This document shows, piece by piece, positions 13,510 to 21,480 of a stretch of 22,766 nt of DNA (within the stretch, counting starts at the first letter, position 1; the number at the start of each line of letters is the position of its first letter). Location: contig JBPCNH010000031.1 in assembly GCA_051001455.1 (NCBI GenBank), positions 1 to 22,766 of the forward strand, in the 5' to 3' direction. The position numbers and the translations under genes are program-made. The notes beneath the pieces are model-generated. The model worked only from the letters and a program-made list of their open reading frames with translations, did not search any database and was not told the origin of the DNA. Origin of the DNA: JBPCNH01 sp051001455 (GTDB lineage Bacteria; Actinomycetota; CADDZG01; WHSQ01).

Positions 13510-14742
13510 ATGGCCGAGGAGCCTGCAGGCGTCAGCGGCAAGAAGATCATCCTCGGCGTGAGCGGCGGGATCGCCGCCTACAAGGTCGTGCAGGTGGCCC
13601 GGGACCTGAGTCAGCTGGGAGCCGACGTCCGGGTCCTGATGACGCCGGCCGCGGAGCGCTTCATAGGAGCCCAGACGTTCGCAGCCTTAACCGGCAACCC
13701 GGTCGCTTCCAAGCTCTTCTCCGGCGGTCCCGATGTACCCCACGTCGAGCTGGCGCGCGGAGCGGACCTCGCTGTGCTTGCTCCCGCCACGGCGAACTCG
13801 ATGGCCAAGCTCGTGGCCGGACTGGCCGACGACCTGTTGTCGTCCACCTTCCTTACGGTCACCTGTCCCGTCATGGTGGTGCCTGCCATGCATACGGAGA
13901 TGTGGGAGAGCGCGGCAACGACCCAAAACGTAGCGACGCTCAAGGAACGGGGGATCCACATAGTCGGACCCGCCAAGGGAGCCCTTTCGTCGGGCGACGA
14001 AGGCCTGGGGCGCATGGTGGAGCCCGGTGACATCGTGCGAGCGATCGCCGAGGTCCTGGGCCGCTCCAGCGATCTGGCCGGCCGCACCATCCTCATCACC
14101 GCCGGGGGGACCCGCGAGCCGATCGACCCGGTGCGCTACATCGGTAACCACTCGTCGGGGCGCATGGGCTATGTCCTTGCCGAAGAAGCGGCGCGCCGGG
14201 GTGCCAAGGTGATGCTCGTCAGCGGTGCCACCAACCTGGTTCCGCCTCCAGGCGTGGACGTCGTTCCCGCCCATACCGCAGACGAGATGCGCGAGGCGGT
14301 GCTGACTCATGCAGCCGACGTCGACGTCATCATCAAGGCTGCGGCGGTGGCCGACTTCAAACCGGATCGCAGTGCATCTAACAAGCTGAAGAAGGACCAA
14401 GGTCCACCGGACGTCTCGCTCTTGCCGACGCCGGACATCCTTCGGGAACTCGGATCGGATCCGTCGCTACGCAAGCCCGGGTCGGTCCTGGTCGGATTCG
14501 CGGCGGAGACCGAGGCCAACATGGAGCGCCTTGGCGAGTTGGCCGAGCGCAAGCGGGTGGACAAGGGTGCCGACATGATCGTGGCCAATCAGGTCGGGGT
14601 GGTCGATTCCGGCTTCGAGGTAGCGACCAACCGAGCCGTGATCGCCGGTCCGGACGGCCCCGAGGTCGTGGGGCTCACCAGCAAGCCGCGTATCGCTCGC
14701 GTCCTCCTCGACCGGGTGGCTCGACTGCTCGCGGCCCGGTAG
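13510..14742 (+). CDS. coaBC: Bifunctional phosphopantothenoylcysteine decarboxylase / phosphopantothenate-cysteine ligase
   Basis: 410 residues. The N-terminal CoaC flavoprotein half has GVSGGIAAYK, catalytic H78 (VPHVELARG), ANSMAKLVAGLADDLLSS and PAMHTEMW at 125-132; the C-terminal CoaB half has ITAGGTREPIDPVRYIGNHSSGRMG, KAAAVADFKP, KLKKDQG and FAAETE. Couples cysteine to phosphopantothenate and decarboxylates the product on the way to CoA. Asn of the E. coli PAMN motif is His128, as I recall for actinobacterial CoaBC, and the usual Cys of the substrate clamp (ACGD in E. coli Dfp) is Ser in LSSGDEG. AGGGAGGGG precedes ATG 13510. Confidence 0.96.
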   Translation: MAEEPAGVSGKKIILGVSGGIAAYKVVQVARDLSQLGADVRVLMTPAAERFIGAQTFAALTGNPVASKLFSGGPDVPHVELARGADLAVLAPATANSMAKLVAGLADDLLSSTFLTVTCPVMVVPAMHTEMWESAATTQNVATLKERGIHIVGPAKGALSSGDEGLGRMVEPGDIVRAIAEVLGRSSDLAGRTILITAGGTREPIDPVRYIGNHSSGRMGYVLAEEAARRGAKVMLVSGATNLVPPPGVDVVPAHTADEMREAVLTHAADVDVIIKAAAVADFKPDRSASNKLKKDQGPPDVSLLPTPDILRELGSDPSLRKPGSVLVGFAAETEANMERLGELAERKRVDKGADMIVANQVGVVDSGFEVATNRAVIAGPDGPEVVGLTSKPRIARVLLDRVARLLAAR

Positions 14743-14779
14743 GGCCACCTTTCTCCCCGACTCCACCCAGGCCATCCTT

Positions 14780-14785
14780 TATGGT
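14780..14785 (+). promoter_or_regulatory. Candidate -10 box placing the metK transcript start at its ATG
   Basis: TATGGT at 14780-14785 fits TAnnnT. A start 7 bases downstream would fall on the A of ATG 14792, so the mRNA could be leaderless. There is no purine-rich ribosome binding site in the 49-base gap after coaBC. The -35 region (around 14757-14762) keeps only GAC. Pattern-based inference. Confidence 0.35.
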
Positions 14786-14791
14786 CAACGG

Positions 14792-16000
14792 ATGACCGAT
14801 CATCGAGGGCTGCTGCCCTTCACCTCAGAGTCCGTGACCGAGGGTCATCCCGACAAGATGGCCGACCAGATCTCCGACGCGATCCTCGACGAGATATTCG
14901 CCGAGGACCCGTTCGCCCGTGTCGCCTGCGAGACGTTCCTGACCACCGGGCTGGTGGTCGTCGGTGGGGAGATATCCACCACCACGTATGTGGACGTCCC
15001 ATCGGTCGTTCGTCGCACGATCACCGACATCGGCTACACGTCTTCCAAGATCGGTTTCGATGGGGAGACCTGCGGCGTCTCGGTTTGCATACAGGAGCAG
15101 TCACCCGACATCGCTACCGGTGTGGACCACTCCTACGAGGAACGAGCCGGCGATATCGAGATGTCCGACAAGGATCTCGATTCACAAGGCGCGGGCGACC
15201 AAGGGATGATGTTCGGGTTCGCTTGCAATGAGAATGACGACCTCATGCCGACCCCGATCTGGCTCGCGCACCGCATGGCGCGCCGGCTGTCCGAGGTGAG
15301 GAAAGCGGGGGTCCTCCCATACCTGAGACCAGACGGCAAGGTCCAGATAACGATCGGCTACGAAGGCCATGTCCCCAGAACCCTCGATACGGTCGTTATC
15401 TCCACGCAACATCAACCCAACGTCGACATCGAGACCCTGCTGAAGCCCGACCTCATCCAGCATGTGGTCGAACCTCTGCTGCCCGCGGACCTCGACGCTT
15501 CGGACACGAAGATCCTCGTCAATCCGACCGGTATCTTCGAGATCGGTGGTCCTCGTGCAGACACTGGACTCACCGGGCGCAAGATCATCATCGATACATA
15601 CGGCGGGATGGCGCGCCACGGCGGAGGTGCCTTCTCGGGCAAGGATCCGACGAAAGTCGACAGGTCGGCGACCTATGCCGGCCGGTACGTTGCTAAGAAC
15701 GTCGTAGCGGCAGGTCTGGCGGATCGGTTCGAGATGCAGGTCGCTTACGCGATCGGGGTCGCGAAGCCCATCTCCATCCTCATAGAGACCTTCGGAACCG
15801 AGAAGGTGGACCCTGCCAAGATCCAGAGCGCGGTGCTCGAGACGTTCGACCTCAGGCCTGCCGCGATCATCCGCGACCTCGATCTGAGAAGGCCGATCTA
15901 CCGCAACACGGCCGCGTACGGCCACTTCGGCCGCTCCGAGAAGGACTTCACGTGGGAGCTGACGGACAGAGCAGAGGACCTCAAGCGACTCTGTAGCTGA
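14792..16000 (+). CDS. metK: S-adenosylmethionine synthase
   Basis: 402 residues. FTSESVTEGHPDKMADQISDAILDE at the N-terminus, GAGDQGMMFGFACNE in the middle, the P-loop-like GGGAFSGKDPTKVDRSATYAGRYVAKN, and HFGR near the end are all canonical MetK motifs. Forms SAM from methionine and ATP with K+ and Mg2+. ATG 14792 is the only sensible start since the family motif begins eleven residues in. Neighbours are coaBC and priA, as in other actinobacteria. Too little upstream space for a SAM riboswitch. Confidence 0.97.
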   Translation: MTDHRGLLPFTSESVTEGHPDKMADQISDAILDEIFAEDPFARVACETFLTTGLVVVGGEISTTTYVDVPSVVRRTITDIGYTSSKIGFDGETCGVSVCIQEQSPDIATGVDHSYEERAGDIEMSDKDLDSQGAGDQGMMFGFACNENDDLMPTPIWLAHRMARRLSEVRKAGVLPYLRPDGKVQITIGYEGHVPRTLDTVVISTQHQPNVDIETLLKPDLIQHVVEPLLPADLDASDTKILVNPTGIFEIGGPRADTGLTGRKIIIDTYGGMARHGGGAFSGKDPTKVDRSATYAGRYVAKNVVAAGLADRFEMQVAYAIGVAKPISILIETFGTEKVDPAKIQSAVLETFDLRPAAIIRDLDLRRPIYRNTAAYGHFGRSEKDFTWELTDRAEDLKRLCS

Positions 16001-16028
16001 CCCGTCCAACGAAGGATCCGGGGGAGCA

Positions 16029-17942
16029 GTGTCCAAGCCGGGAACCGATGTTCCTTCCGCGGTAACCGTAGCGTCCGTATGGCCACTCGTCCCCGCGTGG
16101 CGCGTTGATCGCACGTTCGACTACCTGGTGCCGGACAAGCTGGCGTCCAAGGTCGCGGTGGGCACCCTGGTTCGCATGCCTTTCGGGAACCGGAACGTCC
16201 GCGGCATCGTTGCTTCACTAGCGCGCTCGGACCCATCCGACCTGGTCGCGCTGAAGTCCGTGGTCATCCCGCATCCGCTGTTGCCCCGGCCGCTCGATGC
16301 CCTGTACCGGTGGCTCGCGGAGCGCTACACCACTCCTCGAGGTGTCGCTTTCGATCGCGCCGTTCCACCGCGGGTGCGGGTGAAGGTCACCGGTGAACCC
16401 TTGCCCCGTGGTCCCGCCCCCGATCGTCTGACCTGCTACGAGAACGCCGAGGGGTTGATGTCATCCCTCAGGTCGCGCGACGGGAGCACATGGTGTCTCC
16501 AGACCATTCCCGGCGAGGACCGGGGCAGACTCATCGCAGAGATCGTTGCGCTCGCTTCCGCCGGTGGCCAGTCACTCGTCGCGGTTCCCGAGGTCCGATA
16601 CGGGTCCGTCGTCATCGATTCGATACTCCGGATCTATCCCCAAGGAGCGCGGGTGGACAGTGCCGCAGGGGACCAGGAACGTTCCGCGGCATGGGTCTCC
16701 CTCGCGGCGGGGGAGTTGCGACTAGGTGTGGGGGGCCGATCGACGGTGCTCGCTCCGGCCCCCGACTTGGCGTTGGTGGTACTGGATGAGGAAGATCACC
16801 GCACTTACAAAGAGGATCGGTCGCCGCGCTACGACGCCAGGCGTGTAGCGGTCGAGCGCGCCCGGCTGCAAGGTGCTACCTGTGTCCTGCTCAGCTCATC
16901 GCCATCACTAGAGACGGGCCACGGCGCGCTCACGGGGCGCTTCGGGCGGGTCACGCCGCGGCGCGCCGACGCGCGCGCCGCCAGGCCGATCGTCGAGCTG
17001 GTCGAGCCTCCCTCAGCGGGGCTGGCTCCCGAGCTTCACGCCGCCGTTCGTGAGACCCTCCGCAAGGGGGAGAGGGTGGGACTCCTCATCCCGCGCGCGG
17101 GTTACGCCCGCGCTCTGTGGTGTTCCTCATGTCGCCGTTCCATCAGATGTCCCCGGTGTGAAGCCGGGGTGACTTCGGACCGGGCCCAGGGGACCGTCAC
17201 CTGTCCCCGCTGTGCCTGGAGCGCGCCCTTGCCGGAGCTCTGTCCCTTGTGCGGGGCCGCCGAGCTCAGATCCCTGGGGGCTGGTAGCGAACGCATGGCC
17301 GAACAGGTGGCGCGCTCCTTCCCGCGCTCCCGGGTGGACCGGGTCGACCCGGGCGTCCTTCACCGCGAAGGCCCCAGATCCGGACGCGCCGAAGCCGACA
17401 TCTACATCACCACGTGGATCGGCACGAAGGAGGTCCTGCGGCCCGACGTCTCACTGGTCGGCGTGCTCGATGCCGATGGCCTGATCCGGCGCCCGGACTT
17501 TCGCGCCGCCGAGAGTGCCTTCCAAGCGCTATGGGAGATGGCCGAGTGGGCGGGACCGGCCTCGTCGGGAGGACGGCTGGTGATCCAGACGCAAGAGCCG
17601 GGACATCATTCGATCCAAGCGGTCGCGCGCGCCGACTACGGTTTCTTCCTCACGCGTGAGTGTGCCCACCGGGAGGAGCTGGGTTATCCACCTTTCTCCG
17701 AGCTGATCAAGGTGAGGGTCTCCGGCAAGGACGCCGAGCGGTGGGTCGACCGCGTGATCGCGACGGCGACCGGCGCCGGCGCTCGCGCTCTAGGCCCGGT
17801 ACCCGTCCGTACGCCCTCGGGCGAGGCCCTCGAACTACTCCTGAAGTGCCCCGAGGCGGCATCGGTTGCCCGGGACCTGCGGGTTATCCTGCCGGACGTC
17901 CCTTCGGGCACCCGTGTCCGGGTAGACGTCGACCCACGATGA
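16029..17942 (+). CDS. priA: Primosomal protein N' (PriA) homologue, probably without helicase activity
   Basis: 637 residues. The N-terminal DNA-binding domain (WRVDRTFDYLVPDKL, VRMPFGNRNVRGIV) and the zinc region with four CxxC pairs from C365/C368 to about residue 410 are intact, as is the C-terminal part (QTQEPGHHSIQAVARADYGFFLTRE..ELGYPPF). The ATPase core is not: where GxTGSGKT is expected there is TIPGEDRGRL (159-168), the DEEH box reads DEEDH (253-257), and motif III is SSSPSLET. Helicase-degenerate PriA is known in actinobacteria, where it may keep only a structural role in replication restart. GTG 16029 lies after AAGGA and GGGGGAG. The stop overlaps a possible def start (ATGA). Confidence 0.93.
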   Translation: MSKPGTDVPSAVTVASVWPLVPAWRVDRTFDYLVPDKLASKVAVGTLVRMPFGNRNVRGIVASLARSDPSDLVALKSVVIPHPLLPRPLDALYRWLAERYTTPRGVAFDRAVPPRVRVKVTGEPLPRGPAPDRLTCYENAEGLMSSLRSRDGSTWCLQTIPGEDRGRLIAEIVALASAGGQSLVAVPEVRYGSVVIDSILRIYPQGARVDSAAGDQERSAAWVSLAAGELRLGVGGRSTVLAPAPDLALVVLDEEDHRTYKEDRSPRYDARRVAVERARLQGATCVLLSSSPSLETGHGALTGRFGRVTPRRADARAARPIVELVEPPSAGLAPELHAAVRETLRKGERVGLLIPRAGYARALWCSSCRRSIRCPRCEAGVTSDRAQGTVTCPRCAWSAPLPELCPLCGAAELRSLGAGSERMAEQVARSFPRSRVDRVDPGVLHREGPRSGRAEADIYITTWIGTKEVLRPDVSLVGVLDADGLIRRPDFRAAESAFQALWEMAEWAGPASSGGRLVIQTQEPGHHSIQAVARADYGFFLTRECAHREELGYPPFSELIKVRVSGKDAERWVDRVIATATGAGARALGPVPVRTPSGEALELLLKCPEAASVARDLRVILPDVPSGTRVRVDVDPR

Positions 17943-17956
17943 GTCGAAGGAGTGAA

Positions 17957-18490
17957 GTGGCAGTCCGCAAGATCCGCCAGTTCGGTGACCCCGTGCTCCG
18001 CCAGCGGGCAAACGAGGTCGGGACCGTCACCGACGTCCACCGACGCTTGATAGAGGACATGATCGAGACGATGCGGGTCGCTCCGGGCGTGGGGCTCGCG
18101 GGACCTCAGGTCGGCGTGATGGAACGGATCTTCGTATGGGAGGTGGGCGAAGAGCACGGCGCTTGTATCAACCCGCGTATCGTCGCCCGCGGCAGCGAGA
18201 CGGTCGAAGAGGAAGAGGGTTGTCTGTCGATGCCCGGTCTCGCTTATCCCGTAGAGCGGCATCACCGAGTCACCCTCGAAGCCCTCAACGAGAACGGTGA
18301 TCCCATCACTATCGAGGCCGAGGATCTTCTCGCCCGCGTCTTCCAGCACGAATCGGATCATCTCGATGGGGTCCTGTTCATCGACCACGTGAGCGAAGCC
18401 GACCGCAAGGAGGCTCTCTCGATCCTCCGCGATCAGGCGCTCGGACTCCCCGTGCCCACTCGTCGCGTTCCCAACGACGAGCGTCTCTGA
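17957..18490 (+). CDS. def: Peptide deformylase
   Basis: 177 residues from GTG 17957. The three deformylase motifs are present: GVGLAGPQVG, EGCLSMPG with metal ligand C89, and HESDHLDG with H131, E132 and H135. Removes the formyl group from nascent N-terminal methionine. GTG 17957 is preferred because GAAGGAG ends 4 bases upstream and gives the typical MAVRKIRQFGDPVLR start; ATG 17939, overlapping the priA stop as ATGA, would add six residues and remains possible. fmt, which adds the formyl group, is next. Confidence 0.95.
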   Translation: MAVRKIRQFGDPVLRQRANEVGTVTDVHRRLIEDMIETMRVAPGVGLAGPQVGVMERIFVWEVGEEHGACINPRIVARGSETVEEEEGCLSMPGLAYPVERHHRVTLEALNENGDPITIEAEDLLARVFQHESDHLDGVLFIDHVSEADRKEALSILRDQALGLPVPTRRVPNDERL

Positions 18491-18497
18491 CGCTGCT

Positions 18498-19430
18498 GTG
18501 TCGCGGCGCGCAGTCTTTTTCGGCACCCCCGAGTGGGCGGTTGCCAGCCTCGAAGCAGTCGCGGCTTCGGCATGGGACCTCGCCGGTGTGGTCACCAATC
18601 CCGACCGCCCTGCGGGGCGCGGCTACAGGTTGCAACCGCCACCGGTCAAGGACCGCGCTGTGTCGTTGGGGCTTCCGGTCTTCCAACCGGCCTCGGCGCG
18701 TGGTGATGACTTGGAGGGGTGGTTACGAGAGCTGGCTCCCGATGTCGCGGTGGTCGTCGCTTATGGAAAGATCCTTCCGGGTTCACTCCTCGACATCCCT
18801 CCTCTCGGATTCGTCAACGTCCATTTCTCTCTGCTGCCGGCCTACCGCGGGGCAGCACCCGTACAACGGGCCGTTATGGACGGAGTGGCGGAGACGGGGG
18901 TATCGATCATGAGACTGACCGAAGGGATGGACGAAGGCCCCGTGCTCGCTACGGAGAGGATGACCCTCGATCCCGCTCGGACGTCGGGCGAGGTCGGTGA
19001 AGAGCTGGCTCGGAGTGGGGCGCGATTGCTGGTGCGGACCCTCGATGCTTATGCAGCAGGGGACATCGTTCCGCTCGAGCAAGATCATGAGCGGGCGACC
19101 TATGCGCCGAAGATCACGAGCGAAGAAGCGGAGATAGATTGGGCGGCGCCGGCGACGGCGATCCGCCGGCACGTCCACGGCCTCAGTCCCTTCCCCGGTG
19201 CATGGAGCTCGCTCGGAGACAAACGCTTCAAGATCTATCGTGTGACTCCTGTAGAAGGAGATAACGCACTGTCGCCTGGACATCTCACGGTCGTCGACGG
19301 TGATCTGGTGGTCGGGACCGGCGAAGGAGAGCTTGTGATCGAAGAAGGTCAGTTGGCGGGGAAGCGGCGGATGCCCGGCCGCGAGATAGCGCGTGGGCTC
19401 GACCGAGGAGGAGAGTTGCGTCTTGGCTGA
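18498..19430 (+). CDS. fmt: Methionyl-tRNA formyltransferase
   Basis: 310 residues. FFGTPEWAVASLEAV at the N-terminus, VVVAYGKILP, the catalytic set N107-H109 (FVNVHFSLLP.YRGAAP) and D145 (EGMDEGPV), and the C-terminal tRNA-binding domain with HGLSPFPGAW. Transfers a formyl group from 10-formyl-THF to initiator Met-tRNA. Start GTG 18498 is 7 bases after the def stop, with no clear ribosome binding site, so it is probably coupled to def. The end overlaps the start of rpe. Confidence 0.96.
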   Translation: MSRRAVFFGTPEWAVASLEAVAASAWDLAGVVTNPDRPAGRGYRLQPPPVKDRAVSLGLPVFQPASARGDDLEGWLRELAPDVAVVVAYGKILPGSLLDIPPLGFVNVHFSLLPAYRGAAPVQRAVMDGVAETGVSIMRLTEGMDEGPVLATERMTLDPARTSGEVGEELARSGARLLVRTLDAYAAGDIVPLEQDHERATYAPKITSEEAEIDWAAPATAIRRHVHGLSPFPGAWSSLGDKRFKIYRVTPVEGDNALSPGHLTVVDGDLVVGTGEGELVIEEGQLAGKRRMPGREIARGLDRGGELRLG

Positions 19431-20115
19431 TCCCTCCGCGGACCGCGTCCAGATCGCCCCGTCGATCCTCACGGCCGATTACGCAAGACTCGGCGAAGAG
19501 ATCGCCGCGACGTCACCGCTGGTCGACTGGTACCACCTCGACGTCATGGACGGGCACTACGTTCCGAATCTCACGTTCGGGCCGGATCTCGTCGCCGCCA
19601 TCAGAGGGTGGACCGACGTTCCCTTCCACGTACACCTGATGATCGAGGACCCCGTCTCGTTCGCGCCTCGCTTCGTCGAGGCCGGAGCGCGCCGCATCTC
19701 CTTCCATCCGGAGGTCGTCGAAGACACGGGCACCGCGATCGCGGCGATCAGGGACAGCGGAGCCGAGGTAGGAGTGGCGATACACCCCGACGTGCCGATC
19801 GATGTCGTTGCCCCTCACCTCGGTGACATCGACGTGGTACTCGTCATGACGGTGCGCCCCGGCTTCGGCGGGCAATCCTTCCTCTCGGAAGTGGTGCCCA
19901 AGATCCACGAGGCTGCCTCGCTCGTTGCCGAACGGGGCTCCAGGGCCGACGTAGAGGTAGACGGCGGTGTCAATCTCGATACGGTCGATCAGGTCGTTGC
20001 CGCGGGTGCCACGATCGTGGTCTCGGGAAGCGGCGTCTACGACCGGGTGGATGCGACCGCCGCCGCAACCCGCCTCAGAGAGAGATTGGACCGGCTACAG
20101 GCCGCCGGTCGCTGA
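19423..20115 (+). CDS. rpe: Ribulose-phosphate 3-epimerase
   Basis: 230 residues from TTG 19423. TIM-barrel motifs: IAPSILTADYARL, HLDVMDGHYVPNLTFGP with catalytic D40, HVHLMIEDP, VLVMTVRPGFGGQSF, and VDGGVN with D180, then the phosphate site VVSGSGVY. Interconverts ribulose and xylulose 5-phosphate. TTG is chosen because GAGGAGGAG (19405-19413) lies 9 bases upstream and the product starts where the family does; GTG 19393 would add ten residues that do not fit. The usual rsmB/fmu gene between fmt and rpe in mycobacteria is absent. Ribulose 5-phosphate is the substrate of RibB downstream. Confidence 0.95.
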   Translation: MADPSADRVQIAPSILTADYARLGEEIAATSPLVDWYHLDVMDGHYVPNLTFGPDLVAAIRGWTDVPFHVHLMIEDPVSFAPRFVEAGARRISFHPEVVEDTGTAIAAIRDSGAEVGVAIHPDVPIDVVAPHLGDIDVVLVMTVRPGFGGQSFLSEVVPKIHEAASLVAERGSRADVEVDGGVNLDTVDQVVAAGATIVVSGSGVYDRVDATAAATRLRERLDRLQAAGR

Positions 20116-20148
20116 CGCTCGTCGACGACGGAGCCGGTGGGCCCCGCC

Positions 20149-20154
20149 TATACT
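20149..20154 (+). promoter_or_regulatory. Candidate -10 box of the rib operon
   Basis: TATACT differs from TATAAT at one base. Transcription would start near 20161, about ten bases ahead of the FMN aptamer. The -35 is weak (GAC within 20126-20131 at 17-base spacing). Pattern-based. Confidence 0.5.
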
Positions 20155-20170
20155 TGAAGGGCTAGAAGTA

Positions 20171-20318
20171 CCTCTTCGGGGCAGGGTGCGATTCCCGACC
20201 GGCGGTGAGGGCCTCGGCCCAAGTCCGCGAGCCACTCAGACTGAGCGACCACCAGTCGAGCGGCCGACCCGGTGCGATTCCGGGACCGACGGTAGACAAG
20301 TCCGGATGGGAGAAGAGG
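20171..20318 (+). promoter_or_regulatory. FMN riboswitch (RFN element)
   Basis: All conserved RFN blocks are present in order: CTTCGGGGCAGGGTG (20174 on), ATTCCCGACCGGCGGT, AAGTCCGCGAGCC, GACCCGGTGCGATTCC, GGGACCGACGGT, and AAGTCCGGATGGGAGAAG. The P1 helix closes with CCTCTT (20171-20176) and AAGAGG (20313-20318). One peripheral arm (about 20234-20265) is lineage-specific. FMN binding is known to switch off riboflavin synthesis genes; here it governs ribD-ribE-ribB. Confidence 0.96.
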
Positions 20319-20329
20319 GTTCTCGCAGC

Positions 20330-20400
20330 GGCGCGCCTCCGCGCGCCTGCAGCGATTGCTCCTTTCCCACCGCGCTCCGAAGACCGACGAGGTCGAGGAG
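20330..20400 (+). promoter_or_regulatory. Likely riboswitch expression platform: GC hairpin and ribosome-site sequestering pair
   Basis: GGCGCGC (20330-20336) and GCGCGCC (20341-20347) form a perfect 7-bp stem with a CTCC loop. No T-run follows, so a terminator is unlikely. CTCCT (20359-20363) is exactly complementary to AGGAG (20396-20400), the ribD ribosome binding site. TGGGA plus AAG in the aptamer 3' end (20307-20315) can instead pair with CTTTCCCA (20363-20369 region), which would break P1 and free the site. This fits translational control; it is inferred from pairing by eye. Confidence 0.5.
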
Positions 20401-20406
20401 TATGCC

Positions 20407-21480
20407 GTGACGGACGACGAGCGCTACATGGCCAGAGCCCTGGAACTGGCGCGCTCTCCACAGCGGCCGTCGCCCAACCCGCGCGTTGGAGCCGTCGTCG
20501 TGAGGGACGACCGGGTCATCGGTGAAGGCGCTCACTTCGGATCGGGTCACGACCATGCCGAAGCGATGGCCCTTGACGGGATCGACGCGAGCGGAGCGAC
20601 CTTGTACGTGAATCTCGAACCGTGCAACCACACCGGCAAGCGTCCCCCCTGTGTTCCGCTCGTATCGGCGTCGGGCGTGGGACGCGTCGTCATCGCGCAC
20701 GCCGATCCGGACGAGCGGGTGGCGGGCAGGGGCATCGCGCATCTCCGCGCCGCCGCTGTGGACGTGACGGTAGGTGTGGCCGAAGCGGCAGCGCGCCGTC
20801 TCAACGCTCCTTACATCTGGCACAGGGCGACGGGCCGTCCGTGGCTAACGCTGAAGCTGGCGATGAGTCTCGACGGCCGCATGGCGGCTCCCGACGGTTC
20901 GTCCCGTTGGATAACCGGTACGCCGGCGCGCCGCTGGGTGCACCGGCGCCGGGCCGAAGCCGACGTCGTACTCGTGGGCGCGGGCACGGTGCTAGCCGAC
21001 GATCCTTCACTGACCAGCAGGTTGGGCGAAAACATTGTCCAGCCACTGCGCGCCGTCATAGACGGCCGCGGCAGTATCGATGCCGGCGCCAAGGTGTTCG
21101 ATGATGCCGCCGAGACACTCATCGTTACGACCTCCGGGACACATGAGGCTCAGCTGGCTTGGAAGGAAGCAGGAGCCGAGGTCGTCGTGCTGCCGGCGGA
21201 CGGCCGGGATGTAGATCTAGGCGGCCTCCTCGATCTGCTCGGACGACGCGGTGTGCTCGAGGTCTACTGCGAAGGAGGTGCCGGGTTGGCGACGGCTCTC
21301 TTGGCAGACGGTCTCCCGAACAGACTCGAGTTCTTCTACGCACCGATGTTGCTCGGTGGACGCGGTCCTGCCCTCGGCGAGCTTGGACTTACCACTATTG
21401 CAGAAGCACAACGCTTCGAAACGGTGGACGTCGAGCGCTTCGGCGATGACGTACTGATGATCATGGAAAGGGTGGCCTAG
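20407..21480 (+). CDS. ribD: Bifunctional diaminohydroxyphosphoribosylaminopyrimidine deaminase / 5-amino-6-(5-phosphoribosylamino)uracil reductase
   Basis: 357 residues from GTG 20407, which has GAGGAG 6 bases upstream. The zinc deaminase half shows H50 and E52 (HAEAMAL) and C73/C82 (EPCNHTGKRPPC); the reductase half starts near residue 140 with RPWLTLKLAMSLDGRMAAPDGSSRWITG, followed by RAEADVVLVGAGTVLADDPSLT and EGGAGLATALL. Performs the second and third steps from GTP to riboflavin. An ATG at 20402 is out of frame and stops after two codons. The stop directly abuts ribE. Confidence 0.96.
   Translation: MTDDERYMARALELARSPQRPSPNPRVGAVVVRDDRVIGEGAHFGSGHDHAEAMALDGIDASGATLYVNLEPCNHTGKRPPCVPLVSASGVGRVVIAHADPDERVAGRGIAHLRAAAVDVTVGVAEAAARRLNAPYIWHRATGRPWLTLKLAMSLDGRMAAPDGSSRWITGTPARRWVHRRRAEADVVLVGAGTVLADDPSLTSRLGENIVQPLRAVIDGRGSIDAGAKVFDDAAETLIVTTSGTHEAQLAWKEAGAEVVVLPADGRDVDLGGLLDLLGRRGVLEVYCEGGAGLATALLADGLPNRLEFFYAPMLLGGRGPALGELGLTTIAEAQRFETVDVERFGDDVLMIMERVA

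Noticed and set aside
14743..14791. SAM-responsive riboswitch ahead of metK
   Set aside because: Only 49 bases separate coaBC from metK, too short for a SAM-I aptamer, and no conserved core is seen.
17660..17938. Long N-terminal extension of peptide deformylase into priA
   Set aside because: It would overlap conserved priA coding sequence, and the deformylase family begins at about 17957.
19393..19422. GTG 19393 as the start of rpe
   Set aside because: The extra ten residues do not match the family, and the strong ribosome binding site at 19405-19413 sits inside them, pointing to TTG 19423.
20402..20410. Two-codon ATG CCG TGA mini-ORF overlapping the ribD start
   Set aside because: It lies too close to the same ribosome binding site to be a useful leader peptide; it most likely arises by chance around the GTG start.
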